Notes: generated by a model not told the origin, from the sequence alone. A stretch of 64,000 nucleotides of DNA from an uncultured Corynebacterium sp. (GCF_946222835.1 NZ_CAMIHD010000001.1:269566-333565), one strand, 5' to 3'; counted from the stretch's first letter, positions 33,560 to 42,830 are shown. Made by a program: numbers and translations.

Positions 33560-36199
33560 GTGACTACTAAACAGCCTCGACTTCTGCTCATTGACGGCCA
33601 CTCTATGGCCTTTCGTGCCTTCTACGCCCTGCCGGTGGATAACTTTTCTACCTCGGGCGGCCAGCACACCAATGCCGTATATGGCTTTCTATCGATGCTT
33701 TCCAATATCGTGGCGGAGGAGAAGCCCGATGCCATCGCGGTGGCATTCGATGTAGGGCGAAAGACCTTCCGCACCGAAGTGTTCCCGGACTACAAGGCGC
33801 AGCGTGAAGCCGCGCCGGAGGAATTTAAGGGCCAGGTTGACATCATCCGCGAGGTGCTCGAGGTGCTGGGGATTACCACCTTGTCCCGCGAGAACTTTGA
33901 AGCCGACGATATTCTGGCCACTCTTGCGACTGAGGCGCAGGATTATGAGACCCTCATCGTCACCGGTGACCGTGACTACCTGCAATTGGTAAACGAATCT
34001 ACGACGGTGCTTTATCCCATGAAGGGCGTTTCCACGCTTCATCGCTTTACCCCCGCCGCGGTGGAGGAAAAGTATGGTCTCACGCCTGCGCAGTACCCAG
34101 ACTTTGCTGCACTGCGCGGCGATCCGTCCGATAATTTGCCGGGCATCCCCAAGGTGGGCGAGAAGACGGCTACTAAGTGGATTGTCAAATACGGGGACTT
34201 GGCATCGCTGGTTGAGCACGCCGAAGAAATCAAGGGCGTGGTGGGCAATAATTTCCGCGAGCGCATCGATCAGGTGCAGATGAATCGCAAGCTCACCCAA
34301 ATGATCACGGATATGGACCTAGAGGTAGGCCCGGACGATCTGGCTTTCAAGGAGGCTAAGGTTGCTGACGTTGCTGCTGAGTTCGATGACCTCGAATTTG
34401 GCACCAACCTGCGCGATCGCGTCCTGGCTGCCATTCCCAATGACGGCGCTGAGCCAGCGGAGCAGACCGAGGAGGTCCAAGAGTTAGAGACAGTCATCGA
34501 CGATGAGCCATTGTCCCAGTGGCTGCCAGGCCGAGAGCACGTTGCGGTCTATGTCCAAGGCGAGGGAAACCCAGGACAGGGCGATGCTTCTGCCATTGCC
34601 TTCGTAGACCAGGAACGCCACGGCCTGCAAGTGGAGTTGGGCGACCTTTCTGTCGAGGACGATAAGGCCCTAGCGCAGTGGTTGGCCTCCGATGCGCCGA
34701 AGTATTTCCACGAGGCGAAGGCGGCCTTCCATATGCTTGCCGGCCGGGGCATTGAGCTAGCCGGCATTGCCCACGACACGGCCATTGCCGCCTACTTGCT
34801 GCGCCCCGGTCAGCGCACTTACGCGCTTGCCGACGTCTACCAACGCCACCTCCAAAAGACCCTCGGCGCCGCCACGGATCAGCTTTCCCTGCTGGATGAT
34901 TCCACCTTGGTGGACCAAGCCGCAGCAATTATGGAGTTGGCGGAAAGGCTCACTGCAGAGCTCCAAGAGATTGATTCTTTCGAACTTTATACCGACTTGG
35001 AGCTGCCTCTGGTGACCATTTTGGCGCGCATGGAAGCTACCGGCATTGCTGTTGACGTAGACATTCTCGAAACGCAGAAGGATGCCTTCGTAGAGCAGGT
35101 CGCCGAACAAGAGCGTGCCGCCCGCGAGCTTGCCGGTGACGATAAGCTCAACCTCAACTCACCCAAGCAGCTACAAACCGTACTCTTTGAGACTTTTGAT
35201 CTGCCCAAGACCAAGAAGACAAAGACCGGCTATTCTACCGCGGCTAAGGAGATTGAACAGCTCGCGGTTAAAAATCCCCACCCATTCTTAGACCACCTTT
35301 TGGCTCACCGTGAGTACCAAAAGATGAAAACCACCCTCGAAGGTCTAATCAAGACCGTGCAGCCGGACGGTCGCATCCACACCACGTTTAATCAGACAGT
35401 GACGTCGACTGGTCGCTTGTCCTCGACGGAACCAAATCTGCAGAATATTCCGGTGCGGACCGAAGCTGGGCGACAGATTCGCTCCGCGTTTGTCGTAGGC
35501 GAGGGCTACGAAGAACTCATGACCGCGGACTATTCGCAGATTGAGATGCGTGTGATGGCGCACCTCTCGGCAGATCCCGGGCTTATCGAGGCCTATAAGG
35601 ACGGCGAAGACCTACACAACTATGTTGGCTCTCGAGTCTTTGACGTTCCCGTTGACCAAGTGACACCCGAGCTGCGCCGCCGGGTTAAGGCCATGTCTTA
35701 TGGGTTGGTATACGGCCTGTCCGCTTTCGGTCTCTCCCAGCAATTGGGCATTCCGGCGGGGGAGGCAAAGTCCATCATGGAAAGCTACTTTGAGCGCTTT
35801 GGCGGCGTGAAGAAGTACCTCGATGAAGTCGTGGTCCAAGCCCGCAAGGATGGCTACACGGCAACGCTCTTTGGCCGCCGCCGCTACTTGCCAGAGCTAA
35901 GCTCCGACAACCGCCTAGCACGCGAGAACGCGGAGCGCGCAGCGCTTAATGCACCGATTCAGGGCACTGCCGCGGACATCATTAAGGTGGCGATGATTCG
36001 CGTGGACCGCGCACTGCAAGGAATGAAGTCTCGCGTGCTGCTTCAGGTGCACGATGAATTGGTAGTCGAAGTCGCCCCCGGTGAGGCTGACAAGGTCTGT
36101 GAAATTCTCGAGCGCGAGATGGACTCAGCGATCGAGCTGAACGTGCCGCTGGAGGTCTCCGCCGGTGCCGGCAAGGATTGGGATGCCGCAGCCCACTAG
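33560..36199 (+). CDS. polA: DNA polymerase I
   Basis: 879 residues. The 5' nuclease domain (about 1-290) has LLIDGHSMAFRAFYAL, DDILATLATEA and VTGDRDYLQLV. A middle domain (about 300-490) has the exonuclease fold but I see no DxE metal motif, as is usual in actinobacterial PolA lacking proofreading. The polymerase domain (about 500-879) has motif A TADYSQIEMRV, the O-helix region KAMSYGLVYGLSAFG and motif C VHDELVVE. The start is uncertain: ATG 33530, ATG 33551 and GTG 33560 are all in frame. TAGGAT 7 bases before the GTG favours 33560. It acts in Okazaki-fragment maturation and repair synthesis. Confidence 0.93.
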   Translation: MTTKQPRLLLIDGHSMAFRAFYALPVDNFSTSGGQHTNAVYGFLSMLSNIVAEEKPDAIAVAFDVGRKTFRTEVFPDYKAQREAAPEEFKGQVDIIREVLEVLGITTLSRENFEADDILATLATEAQDYETLIVTGDRDYLQLVNESTTVLYPMKGVSTLHRFTPAAVEEKYGLTPAQYPDFAALRGDPSDNLPGIPKVGEKTATKWIVKYGDLASLVEHAEEIKGVVGNNFRERIDQVQMNRKLTQMITDMDLEVGPDDLAFKEAKVADVAAEFDDLEFGTNLRDRVLAAIPNDGAEPAEQTEEVQELETVIDDEPLSQWLPGREHVAVYVQGEGNPGQGDASAIAFVDQERHGLQVELGDLSVEDDKALAQWLASDAPKYFHEAKAAFHMLAGRGIELAGIAHDTAIAAYLLRPGQRTYALADVYQRHLQKTLGAATDQLSLLDDSTLVDQAAAIMELAERLTAELQEIDSFELYTDLELPLVTILARMEATGIAVDVDILETQKDAFVEQVAEQERAARELAGDDKLNLNSPKQLQTVLFETFDLPKTKKTKTGYSTAAKEIEQLAVKNPHPFLDHLLAHREYQKMKTTLEGLIKTVQPDGRIHTTFNQTVTSTGRLSSTEPNLQNIPVRTEAGRQIRSAFVVGEGYEELMTADYSQIEMRVMAHLSADPGLIEAYKDGEDLHNYVGSRVFDVPVDQVTPELRRRVKAMSYGLVYGLSAFGLSQQLGIPAGEAKSIMESYFERFGGVKKYLDEVVVQARKDGYTATLFGRRRYLPELSSDNRLARENAERAALNAPIQGTAADIIKVAMIRVDRALQGMKSRVLLQVHDELVVEVAPGEADKVCEILEREMDSAIELNVPLEVSAGAGKDWDAAAH

Positions 36200-37142
36200 C
36201 TCGGTTACTTTCTCCCGCCGAGAAAAGGCGCGCCTTAGGCTCGCCTCGCAAGGCCTAACCATGCCGCGGTGGGAGAGTGCTGAGGAGGTGGTCCGCGCCT
36301 TCGGTGTAATGCAAGGCCAGGACCTGTATACGGTGCGCCGGTCACTGGCTTTGCGGGCGAAAGACCACTCGGATGCAGGAAACATGGTGCGTGGATATCC
36401 CATGCGCAATACCCTTTTCGCGGCTTCTATCAAGGACATAGGCTGGATAACGGAACTGTGCGCTAAAGGGCGCAAGGGTGACGCAGAGTTGCTGGCAGCG
36501 GTTAACAAGCTCATTGATCGTCCCCTTTCGCGTGCCGAGCTGAAAGAACGTGCTGCCACAGCGTTGCCTGAAGTGCCCTTCTGGCATGTTGTGCGCGTAG
36601 CAATGGAAAGCGGTCACGCCGTTTACTCCGGAGCTGATCAGCTGATAACACCGGTCGATTTGCCGGGGCTAGAGGAGATTTACAACGGCGACAAAGTCGC
36701 CGCTACCACAGAGTTGATGACTCGGTATTTCCGCACTCATGGCCCAGCGACGCTGCGGGACTTTGCTTGGTGGACAAAGCTACCGCAAAGACTAATTAGA
36801 CCAGCGGCTGAAAACCTCCCGCCGGAAATTGTGCGCTGTGGGGAAGATTCCCAGGACCTTGTTTCGGCTGAGATAATGGAAATGGCCGAAGCACTAAAGA
36901 AGCAATCGGTATTGCTGCTGGGGGCATTTGACGAGTACATCTTGGGTTATCAAGACCGTCTATTTGCGATGACGAGGGAAGTCCACGAGGCACTCGTTCC
37001 TGGAAACCGCGGGGTATTTCGCCGCGCCATCGTGGTGGATGGACAAGTCCGCGGAACCTGGAATAAACAAGCTATTGAAGACTTGGGCATGCCCGACTAT
37101 GCAGTACGGAAGGTTCAGAAGTTATGGCGGGATGCGAACTAA
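36183..37142 (+). CDS. AlkZ-like winged-helix DNA glycosylase-family protein
   Basis: 319 residues. The family (HTH_42/AlkZ-like) is built of tandem winged helices and includes glycosylases that unhook crosslinks or remove alkylated bases. The catalytic-type QxQ motif appears in FGVMQGQDLYTVRRSLALR near 45. HGPATLRDFAWWTKLP (near 190) and the C-terminal LLGAFDEYILGYQDR are further family blocks. The start overlaps the polA stop by 17 bases, so it is probably coupled and may work with Pol I in repair, although this is inference from position. Confidence 0.75.
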   Translation: MPQPTSSVTFSRREKARLRLASQGLTMPRWESAEEVVRAFGVMQGQDLYTVRRSLALRAKDHSDAGNMVRGYPMRNTLFAASIKDIGWITELCAKGRKGDAELLAAVNKLIDRPLSRAELKERAATALPEVPFWHVVRVAMESGHAVYSGADQLITPVDLPGLEEIYNGDKVAATTELMTRYFRTHGPATLRDFAWWTKLPQRLIRPAAENLPPEIVRCGEDSQDLVSAEIMEMAEALKKQSVLLLGAFDEYILGYQDRLFAMTREVHEALVPGNRGVFRRAIVVDGQVRGTWNKQAIEDLGMPDYAVRKVQKLWRDAN

Positions 37143-37217
37143 GTTTTTAGGTAGCCTCTTCTGTGCAGAAAAAGTTATGAGTGTAAGCCGAAAAGCCAAG
37201 AAGGGAATTGCCGAGCA

Positions 37218-37574
37218 GTGACGTTAGAAGACAAGACGAATAAATGGACACTCCGCTTTTTTGAAACCCTCTGGGCCATTCAAGTGAATTATGTTGCAGC
37301 CGATATTAATGACCTCGGGCTAGCCCAATTTCTTGAAGAATATAAGGTTTCTGCAATTTCGTACCCGGTTTTAGCCGGGTGTTACTTTTTGATGGCCATG
37401 ATCATGGCGCGCGTGGCGCCAAACCCTAAGGTCAGGCGATTGACGGCCGTTGGGGTGATGGTCGTATCCACGGCGCTTGCGTTTCTCTTTCCGTCCGGGT
37501 GGATGTTTGCTGGGTTGGTTATTTTCGCACTTGCTTATTACCTCTGGCCACGCAAAGAAGGCGTGTCTATTTGA
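37218..37574 (+). CDS. Hypothetical small membrane protein
   Basis: 118 residues from GTG 37218, with AAGGGAA about 10 bases upstream. A hydrophilic first 45 residues precede three membrane segments (YPVLAGCYFLMAMIMARV, LTAVGVMVVSTALAFLF, MFAGLVIFALAYYLWP). Its 3' end overlaps the convergent RDD gene by 37 bases. No family recognised. Confidence 0.55.
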   Translation: MTLEDKTNKWTLRFFETLWAIQVNYVAADINDLGLAQFLEEYKVSAISYPVLAGCYFLMAMIMARVAPNPKVRRLTAVGVMVVSTALAFLFPSGWMFAGLVIFALAYYLWPRKEGVSI

Positions 37575-38008
37575 GGTCGGCGCTCCACTAGGCAATTGGC
37601 CAGCATGTCGAAAGGGGTTTGACCAAAAGCGAGCATGCTTATGCTGAGAATTGCTACAAGTAGCGGCATGACTCCGGGCCAGCCTGTCAACGTAAGCATT
37701 GTTAGCAATAGCCAGGAATTGCGCAGACAGGCGGTGAAGAATCCTGGATGAGTAGCAATGATATCTAACTGCAGGGACCACTTACCTAGCGAGGTGAATT
37801 TCGTGGCTTCCATCCATACCCGATAGATGTAAAAGACCACGGCGGCGGCAATGGCATTATAGAGTTCTAAGGTCTCTCCTGTGAGTGGATGGTCGGCTAC
37901 CGCATTTACTACCCATCGCATCACCATGACGATGGCAGCGGCTAGGAAACTATCAATCCACCAGGCAATGCCACGTCGTACCAATAAGCCAATTCGGTCT
38001 AAAACCAT
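37538..38008 (-). CDS. RDD-family membrane protein
   Basis: 156 residues. The RDD hallmark appears as RRGIAWWIDSFLAAA (Arg 12, Asp 19) at the start, followed by GKWSLQLDII near 75. Three to four membrane segments. RDD proteins are mostly uncharacterised and some take part in cation or osmolyte transport. A minus-strand TAACCT (38015-38020) ends 6 bases before ATG 38008, suggesting a leaderless transcript. Confidence 0.8.
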   Translation of the reverse strand: MVLDRIGLLVRRGIAWWIDSFLAAAIVMVMRWVVNAVADHPLTGETLELYNAIAAAVVFYIYRVWMEATKFTSLGKWSLQLDIIATHPGFFTACLRNSWLLLTMLTLTGWPGVMPLLVAILSISMLAFGQTPFDMLANCLVERRPQIDTPSLRGQR

Positions 38009-38014
38009 GTCAAT

Positions 38015-38020
38015 AGGTTA
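38015..38020 (-). promoter_or_regulatory. Possible leaderless -10 box of the RDD gene
   Basis: Minus-strand TAACCT ends 6 bases before ATG 38008. It overlaps the end of the upstream methyltransferase gene. Confidence 0.3.
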
Positions 38021-38749
38021 GCGGGAATTGCGGCAGACGAAAATAATCGTGCCGGGAAAGATTTCGCCTCGCTCTGGCGACCATGGGCCCCACGTAGTGG
38101 TGAGCTCCCTTGGCCATTCGGGTTCGATGATGCGCTCGATGAGGTACGGACCTTCACCCTGTAAGGCCTGAAACCAGTCGGCGATGGTGCGGTGGAACTC
38201 CGCATAGGTGAGATTGCCATCGTGTTCTTGCTCCAGATAAGCGCGATCGAAATAGCTGATATCGGCGGTGAGATCGGTGGGGTCATCAGGGAATATCCAG
38301 CGCATTGGGTGGTTGGCCGAAAAAACAAAACGGGCGCCTGGTTTCAAGACCCGGGAGATTTCCTTTAGCGCTAGGCCGAGATTTGCAATAAAAGGGAAGG
38401 CGCCGAAAGCTGAGAAGGCTACGTCGAAAGAGTCCGTGGCGTAGGGGAGTGACAGTGCATCGGCCTGCGTTAAGGGGAGTCCGGGTGCAGCATGATTGAG
38501 CATGCCGCGGGAAATATCGAAACCGGTGGAGAAGTGCGTGCATGTCTGGAGCCACTCGGTGCACGGTGCGGACCCGCAGCCAATTTCCAGGACAGAAGAA
38601 TCCGAGACGTCGCCAAGCAGGTGCACTTGGTCTTCGTGCAGCATTTCTGGGCACCAGTAAAAGGAAGATAGGTAGTCGGGGTGCTCGGCGTGGTAATTGG
38701 CGGCGTCGCTATCCCAGTAGGCCTGGTTTGCGTGCGAGGGGGAGGTCAC
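38018..38749 (-). CDS. Class I SAM-dependent methyltransferase
   Basis: 243 residues. SAM-binding motif I VLEIGCGSAPCTEWL near 53, then GFDISRGML, ADALSLPYATDSFDVAFSAFGAFPFI (motif II/III) and RVLKPGARFVFSANHPMRW. N-terminal AYWDSDAANYHAEHPDYL is typical of small-molecule methyltransferases of this type. Starts at GTG 38749 with AGGAA about 12 bases upstream. The substrate cannot be predicted. A homologue lies upstream of rpsA in related genomes, divergent as here. Confidence 0.85.
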   Translation of the reverse strand: MTSPSHANQAYWDSDAANYHAEHPDYLSSFYWCPEMLHEDQVHLLGDVSDSSVLEIGCGSAPCTEWLQTCTHFSTGFDISRGMLNHAAPGLPLTQADALSLPYATDSFDVAFSAFGAFPFIANLGLALKEISRVLKPGARFVFSANHPMRWIFPDDPTDLTADISYFDRAYLEQEHDGNLTYAEFHRTIADWFQALQGEGPYLIERIIEPEWPRELTTTWGPWSPERGEIFPGTIIFVCRNSR

Positions 38750-38789
38750 GGTGGAAGAAATTCCTTTGCGAAATAGTTGGTCCGTGTAT

Positions 38790-38818
38790 TTGCCCTTTTA
38801 GCTGGACAGATGTAGTGT
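38790..38818 (+). promoter_or_regulatory. Promoter of rpsA with long 5' leader
   Basis: TTGCCC (38790-38795), 17-base spacer, TAGTGT (38813-38818). This leaves a leader of about 170 bases to the start codon, compatible with autoregulation by S1, which is known in other bacteria. Confidence 0.6.
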
Positions 38819-38998
38819 TGAATGGGCGTGTCTATGCCACGGGTTGTTCTAAGCCCCTGTAGGAAGGCTTTAAGCAATCACGCGGCGGGATCGATTATTT
38901 CTCTTTTTAGCTGTATTTGCGCAGCTTAGCAAGCTTTTTCGAGAGACGCGCAGTTGTCCAATTTCGATTTCCTACATTTATTCGGAGCATTTTTCAAT

Positions 38999-40459
38999 AT
39001 GCCATCTTCTAACACCCCGCAGGTTGCGATTAACGATATCGGAACCGCAGAGGACTTCCTCGCAGCTGTAGACGCCACCATCAAGTACTTCAACGATGGT
39101 GACATTGTCGAGGGTACCGTCGTCAAGGTTGACCACGACGAGGTACTGCTGGACATCGGATACAAGACCGAAGGTGTTATCCCTTCCCGCGAGCTGTCCA
39201 TCAAGCACGACGTCAACCCGGACGAGGTTGTTGAGGTCGGCGATGAGGTTGACGCACTTGTTCTCACCAAGGAGGACAAGGAAGGTCGCCTGATCCTGTC
39301 CAAGAAGCGTGCACAGTACGAGCGCGCTTGGGGCGCCATCGAGGAGCTGCAGGCCAAGGAAGAGCCTGTCACCGGTACCGTTATCGAGGTTGTCAAGGGC
39401 GGCCTCATCCTGGATATCGGCCTGCGTGGCTTCCTGCCTGCATCTCTGGTTGAGATGCGTCGCGTCCGCGACCTGGAGCCGTACATCGGCCAGGAGCTGG
39501 AAGCAAAGATCATCGAGCTGGACAAGCAGCGCAACAACGTTGTCCTCTCCCGCCGTGCATACCTCGAGCAGACCCAGTCCGAGGTTCGCTCCGAGTTCCT
39601 GCACCAGCTGCAGAAGGGCCAGGTCCGCAAGGGCGTTGTTTCCTCCATCGTCAACTTCGGCGCCTTCGTCGATCTCGGCGGTGTCGACGGCCTGGTTCAC
39701 GTTTCCGAGCTGTCTTGGAAGCACATTGACCACCCATCTGAGGTTGTCACCGTTGGTGACGAGGTAACCGTTGAGGTTCTGGACGTCGATCTGGACCGCG
39801 AGCGCGTTTCCCTGTCCCTGAAGGCTACCCAGGAAGATCCGTGGCGCGTATTCGCCCGCACCCACGCTGTGGGCCAGATCGTTCCGGGCAAGGTCACCAA
39901 GCTCGTTCCGTTCGGCGCCTTTGTTCGCGTCGAGGAGGGCATCGAGGGCCTGGTTCACATTTCCGAGCTGGCTCAGCGCCACGTCGAGGTTCCGGACCAG
40001 GTTGTCACCGTTGGCCAGGAGGTTATGGTCAAGGTCATCGACATCGACCTCGAGCGTCGTCGTATCTCCCTGTCCGTTAAGCAGGCAGACGAGGACTACA
40101 CCGAAGAGTTCGATCCGTCCAAGTACGGCATGGCTGACTCCTACGACGAGCAGGGCAACTACGTCTTCCCTGAGGGCTTCGACCCTGAGACCAACGAGTG
40201 GAAGGAAGGCTTCGACGAGCAGCGTCAGGCATGGGAGGCACGCTACGCAGAGTCCGAGCGCCGCTTCAACCTGCACACCGCTCAGATCGAGCGCAACCGC
40301 GCCGCAGCCGCTGAGGCTGCTGAGTCTGCAGAGTCCTCCAACTACTCCTCTGATTCCTCCGATGCAGCTCCGGCATCCGAGACTCAGGCAGAGGTTGGCG
40401 GCTCCCTGGCTTCCGATGAGCAGCTCGCCGCACTGCGCGACAAGCTTGCTGGCAACTAA
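38999..40459 (+). CDS. rpsA: 30S ribosomal protein S1
   Basis: 486 residues with four S1 RNA-binding domains beginning near residues 33 (VEGTVVKVDHDEVLLDIGYK), 118 (VTGTVIEVVKGGLILDIGLR), 205 (RKGVVSSIVNFGAFVDLGGV) and 292 (VPGKVTKLVPFGAFVRVEEG), then an acidic Ser/Ala-rich tail, as in actinobacterial S1. Start ATG 38999 matches the family N-terminus MPSSNTPQVAINDIG and has GGAGC 11 bases upstream; the frame also opens at 38954. Codon use is strongly biased to preferred C-ending codons, as expected for high expression. Confidence 0.96.
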   Translation: MPSSNTPQVAINDIGTAEDFLAAVDATIKYFNDGDIVEGTVVKVDHDEVLLDIGYKTEGVIPSRELSIKHDVNPDEVVEVGDEVDALVLTKEDKEGRLILSKKRAQYERAWGAIEELQAKEEPVTGTVIEVVKGGLILDIGLRGFLPASLVEMRRVRDLEPYIGQELEAKIIELDKQRNNVVLSRRAYLEQTQSEVRSEFLHQLQKGQVRKGVVSSIVNFGAFVDLGGVDGLVHVSELSWKHIDHPSEVVTVGDEVTVEVLDVDLDRERVSLSLKATQEDPWRVFARTHAVGQIVPGKVTKLVPFGAFVRVEEGIEGLVHISELAQRHVEVPDQVVTVGQEVMVKVIDIDLERRRISLSVKQADEDYTEEFDPSKYGMADSYDEQGNYVFPEGFDPETNEWKEGFDEQRQAWEARYAESERRFNLHTAQIERNRAAAAEAAESAESSNYSSDSSDAAPASETQAEVGGSLASDEQLAALRDKLAGN

Positions 40460-40503
40460 AGCTTCCGCTTAGTTCCCTGCTGAGCCTAGAGCTCAGCTTC
40501 AAG

Positions 40504-40546
40504 GCCGCGTTCACTTCGTCATATAGACGGGGCGGACGCGGCTTTT
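40504..40546 (+). terminator. Terminator of rpsA
   Basis: GCCGCGT/ACGCGGC stem with a 25-base loop followed by TTTT. Confidence 0.65.
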
Positions 40547-40646
40547 GTGATCTTTGAGATAGGCCCTGCAAACGTTTGCTGAGCTATTTTGGGTCTTTAA
40601 GTGGCTGACCAGCGCAGTTAAGAAGGGGGAGGCAAAATCTCCTGGC

Positions 40647-40667
40647 AAGCCCACAAAACGGGCTTTT
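40647..40667 (+). terminator. Terminator-like hairpin upstream of ptsG
   Basis: AAGCCC-ACAAAAC-GGGCTT followed by TT, short stem. It may be a second stop for rpsA transcripts. Confidence 0.35.
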
Positions 40668-40692
40668 GATCATGTGGGAATCCTCTTATACT
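40664..40692 (+). promoter_or_regulatory. Candidate ptsG promoter
   Basis: TATACT (40687-40692) preceded by TTTTGA (40664-40669) at 17 bases or TTGATC at 15 bases. Confidence 0.4.
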
Positions 40693-40703
40693 CAACTATG
40701 ACG

Positions 40704-40730
40704 TTATAGCCAGTGTCGTACTGGTTATAA
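40704..40730. promoter_or_regulatory. 27-bp palindromic operator upstream of ptsG
   Basis: TTATAGCCAGT (40704-40714), GTCGT spacer, ACTGGTTATAA (40720-40730): arms match 10 of 11. It lies downstream of the predicted -10 and 26 bases before the GTG, a roadblock position for a dimeric repressor. The regulator is unknown. SugR and GntR control ptsG in C. glutamicum, but this does not look like their published motifs as I recall them. Confidence 0.6.
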
Positions 40731-40756
40731 GTGGTATTTGAACTGAGGAGTAAGAA

Positions 40757-42808
40757 GTGGCATCTATCAAAGACACTTCCGCCCACATCGTTGAAAGCAT
40801 CGGCGGCGCTGACAACATTACGTCGCTGACGCACTGTGCGACGCGCCTGCGCTTCCAATTTGCTGATGCGGGGAAAGTTGATCAAGAAAAGCTCGACAGC
40901 GACCCGGCGGTGCTAGGCACCGTGCCACAAGGCGCCCACGGCTACCAAGTAGTCATGGGCGGCGGCGTTGCTGACTACTACAACGAAATCATCAAGCAGC
41001 CCGGTGTACACGCTTCCGGTGACAAATCGGCGTCCTCCAAGAAGGAGTACGACGGTGTTCGCGGAAAGTACGATTGGGTAGATTACTGCTTCGAATTTCT
41101 TTCTGATACCTTCCGCCCCGTTCTCTGGGCGCTGTTGGGTGCCTCACTCATTATCATGTTGCTGATCTTGGCGGACACCGTTGGTATTCAGGATTTCCGT
41201 GCTCCGCTGGAGGAGCAGCCCGAAGGTTTCCGCTTGGCTCACGCGATGTACCAGTCGGTCTTTTACTTCCTACCGGTGATGGTGGGAGCGACTGCGGCTC
41301 AGAAGCTGGGTGCAAATATGTGGGTTTCGGCCGCTATCCCGGCGGCACTTCTTACCCCGGAGTTTTTGTCCCTGGGCGAAGCAGGCGATACCGCTAATGT
41401 CTTTGGCCTGCCGTTGGTTATTAACTCCTATGGCTCCCAGGTCTTCCCGCCGATCCTGGCTGCAATCGGCCTGTATTGGGTGGAAAAGGGACTGAAGAAG
41501 ATTATCCCAAGCGCAGTACAAATGGTTTTCGTACCATTTTTCTCCCTGCTGATTATGATTCCGGCAACGGCCTTTCTCCTTGGCCCGTTCGGCATTGGCG
41601 TGGGCAACGGCATTTCCTGGGTCCTTTATCAGATCAATGATTTCTCGCCATTCATCTTGGCTATTGTCGTTCCGCTGCTTTACCCGTTCCTCGTGCCAAT
41701 GGGCCTGCACTGGCCGCTGAACGTCATCATGATCCAGAACATCGCCACCTACGGCTATGACTTCATTCAAGGGCCGATGGGCGCGTGGAACTTTGCTTGC
41801 TTCGGCGTCGTCGGCGCGGTCATGGTGATCTCCTTCAAGGAGAAGAACAATGCTATGCGCCAGGTTTCCATCGGTGCGTTTGCAGCGGGCATCCTAGGCG
41901 GCGTGTCGGAGCCTTCCCTGTACGGCATCTTGTTGCGCTTCCGCCGCAGCTATTATCGGTTGCTGCCAGGTTGTGCCTTGGGTGGCGCAATCATCGGTCT
42001 TTTCGACGTCCGTGCAGAAGCCTTCGTCTTTACCTCGGCGTTGACCACCAGCGCCATGGCCCCGCATTTGGGCTACGTGCTGGGCATCTCGGCTGCATTC
42101 CTTACTTCCTTCATCCTCACTTTGTTCTTCGGCTACCGCACGGCAGAAGAAAAACAGGCCGACTTGGAGCGCATCGCGCGCGAGCAAGGCGAGACCGTTG
42201 ATGATGCAGCTGCTCGCGGAGAGTTAAATTTCCGCAAGAGCAAAGATGCGGACTCCGCCAGCGAGGGCGGCGCCGTTCCCGCTAGCGCCGCAGGCGCTGC
42301 TGCTACCGGCGTGCCCACCAAGCAGGCTGGGAAGGAAGCGATTGCGTTGGATTCTCCTCTCGAGGGCGAGGCAGTCGATCTGTCGGAAGTTCCGGATCCC
42401 ATTTTCGCCGCAGCAAAGTTGGGCCCGGGTATGGCGGTCCAGCCGGCTGGCAATGCGGTCTTTGCGCCTGCCGACGGCAAGGTGCTCACCGTTCAAAAGT
42501 CTGGCCATGCGGTAGGCCTAAGCTTGGATAACGGTGTGCAGCTACTCATCCACGTCGGTCTCGACACCGTGGAGCTGGCAGGCGAAGGTTTTGAAGTCCA
42601 CGTGGAGAAGAAGCAACGCATTTCCGCTGGCGATAAGTTGATTACCTTTGATCCAGAGTTCATCCGTTCCAAGGGTTATAGCTTGATTACTCCAGTGGTG
42701 GTCACCAATGCCACCAAGTTTGGTTCTGTCACCGGCGACGCCGGCCAGGTTTCCCCGAGCGATACCCTGCTTCACATCTCTCCGAAGGCTGAGGAAGCAG
42801 CGCAATAG
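40757..42808 (+). CDS. ptsG: PTS glucose-type EIIBCA transporter
   Basis: 683 residues. Phosphorylates and imports sugar. The EIIB domain (1-90) has the phosphorylated Cys 27 in SLTHCATRLRF. The EIIC membrane domain (about 105-470) includes FLLGPFGIGVGNGISWVLYQ and GGVSEPSLYGILLRF. An Ala/Gly linker and an EIIA domain (about 530-683) follow, with the acceptor His near 599 in LLIHVGLDTVEL. Length, the KKEYDGVRGKYDW linker and position just upstream of coaE match C. glutamicum ptsG, so glucose is the likely sugar, although beta-glucosides cannot be excluded. GTG 40757 has GAGGAG 7 bases upstream. Confidence 0.92.
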   Translation: MASIKDTSAHIVESIGGADNITSLTHCATRLRFQFADAGKVDQEKLDSDPAVLGTVPQGAHGYQVVMGGGVADYYNEIIKQPGVHASGDKSASSKKEYDGVRGKYDWVDYCFEFLSDTFRPVLWALLGASLIIMLLILADTVGIQDFRAPLEEQPEGFRLAHAMYQSVFYFLPVMVGATAAQKLGANMWVSAAIPAALLTPEFLSLGEAGDTANVFGLPLVINSYGSQVFPPILAAIGLYWVEKGLKKIIPSAVQMVFVPFFSLLIMIPATAFLLGPFGIGVGNGISWVLYQINDFSPFILAIVVPLLYPFLVPMGLHWPLNVIMIQNIATYGYDFIQGPMGAWNFACFGVVGAVMVISFKEKNNAMRQVSIGAFAAGILGGVSEPSLYGILLRFRRSYYRLLPGCALGGAIIGLFDVRAEAFVFTSALTTSAMAPHLGYVLGISAAFLTSFILTLFFGYRTAEEKQADLERIAREQGETVDDAAARGELNFRKSKDADSASEGGAVPASAAGAAATGVPTKQAGKEAIALDSPLEGEAVDLSEVPDPIFAAAKLGPGMAVQPAGNAVFAPADGKVLTVQKSGHAVGLSLDNGVQLLIHVGLDTVELAGEGFEVHVEKKQRISAGDKLITFDPEFIRSKGYSLITPVVVTNATKFGSVTGDAGQVSPSDTLLHISPKAEEAAQ

Positions 42809-42830
42809 AGGTTCGCGTATAGCTTGGATT

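Noticed and set aside
37039..37221. Small plus-strand frame ending in MSVSRKAKKGIAEQ
   Set aside because: The upstream part overlaps the AlkZ-like gene, there is no clear ribosome site, and 14 residues are too few to support a call. A coupling peptide for the next gene is possible but unsupported.
38978..40276. 432-codon minus-strand open frame opposite rpsA
   Set aside because: A mirror of the strong codon bias of rpsA. The Leu/Val/Asp-rich product has no family likeness.
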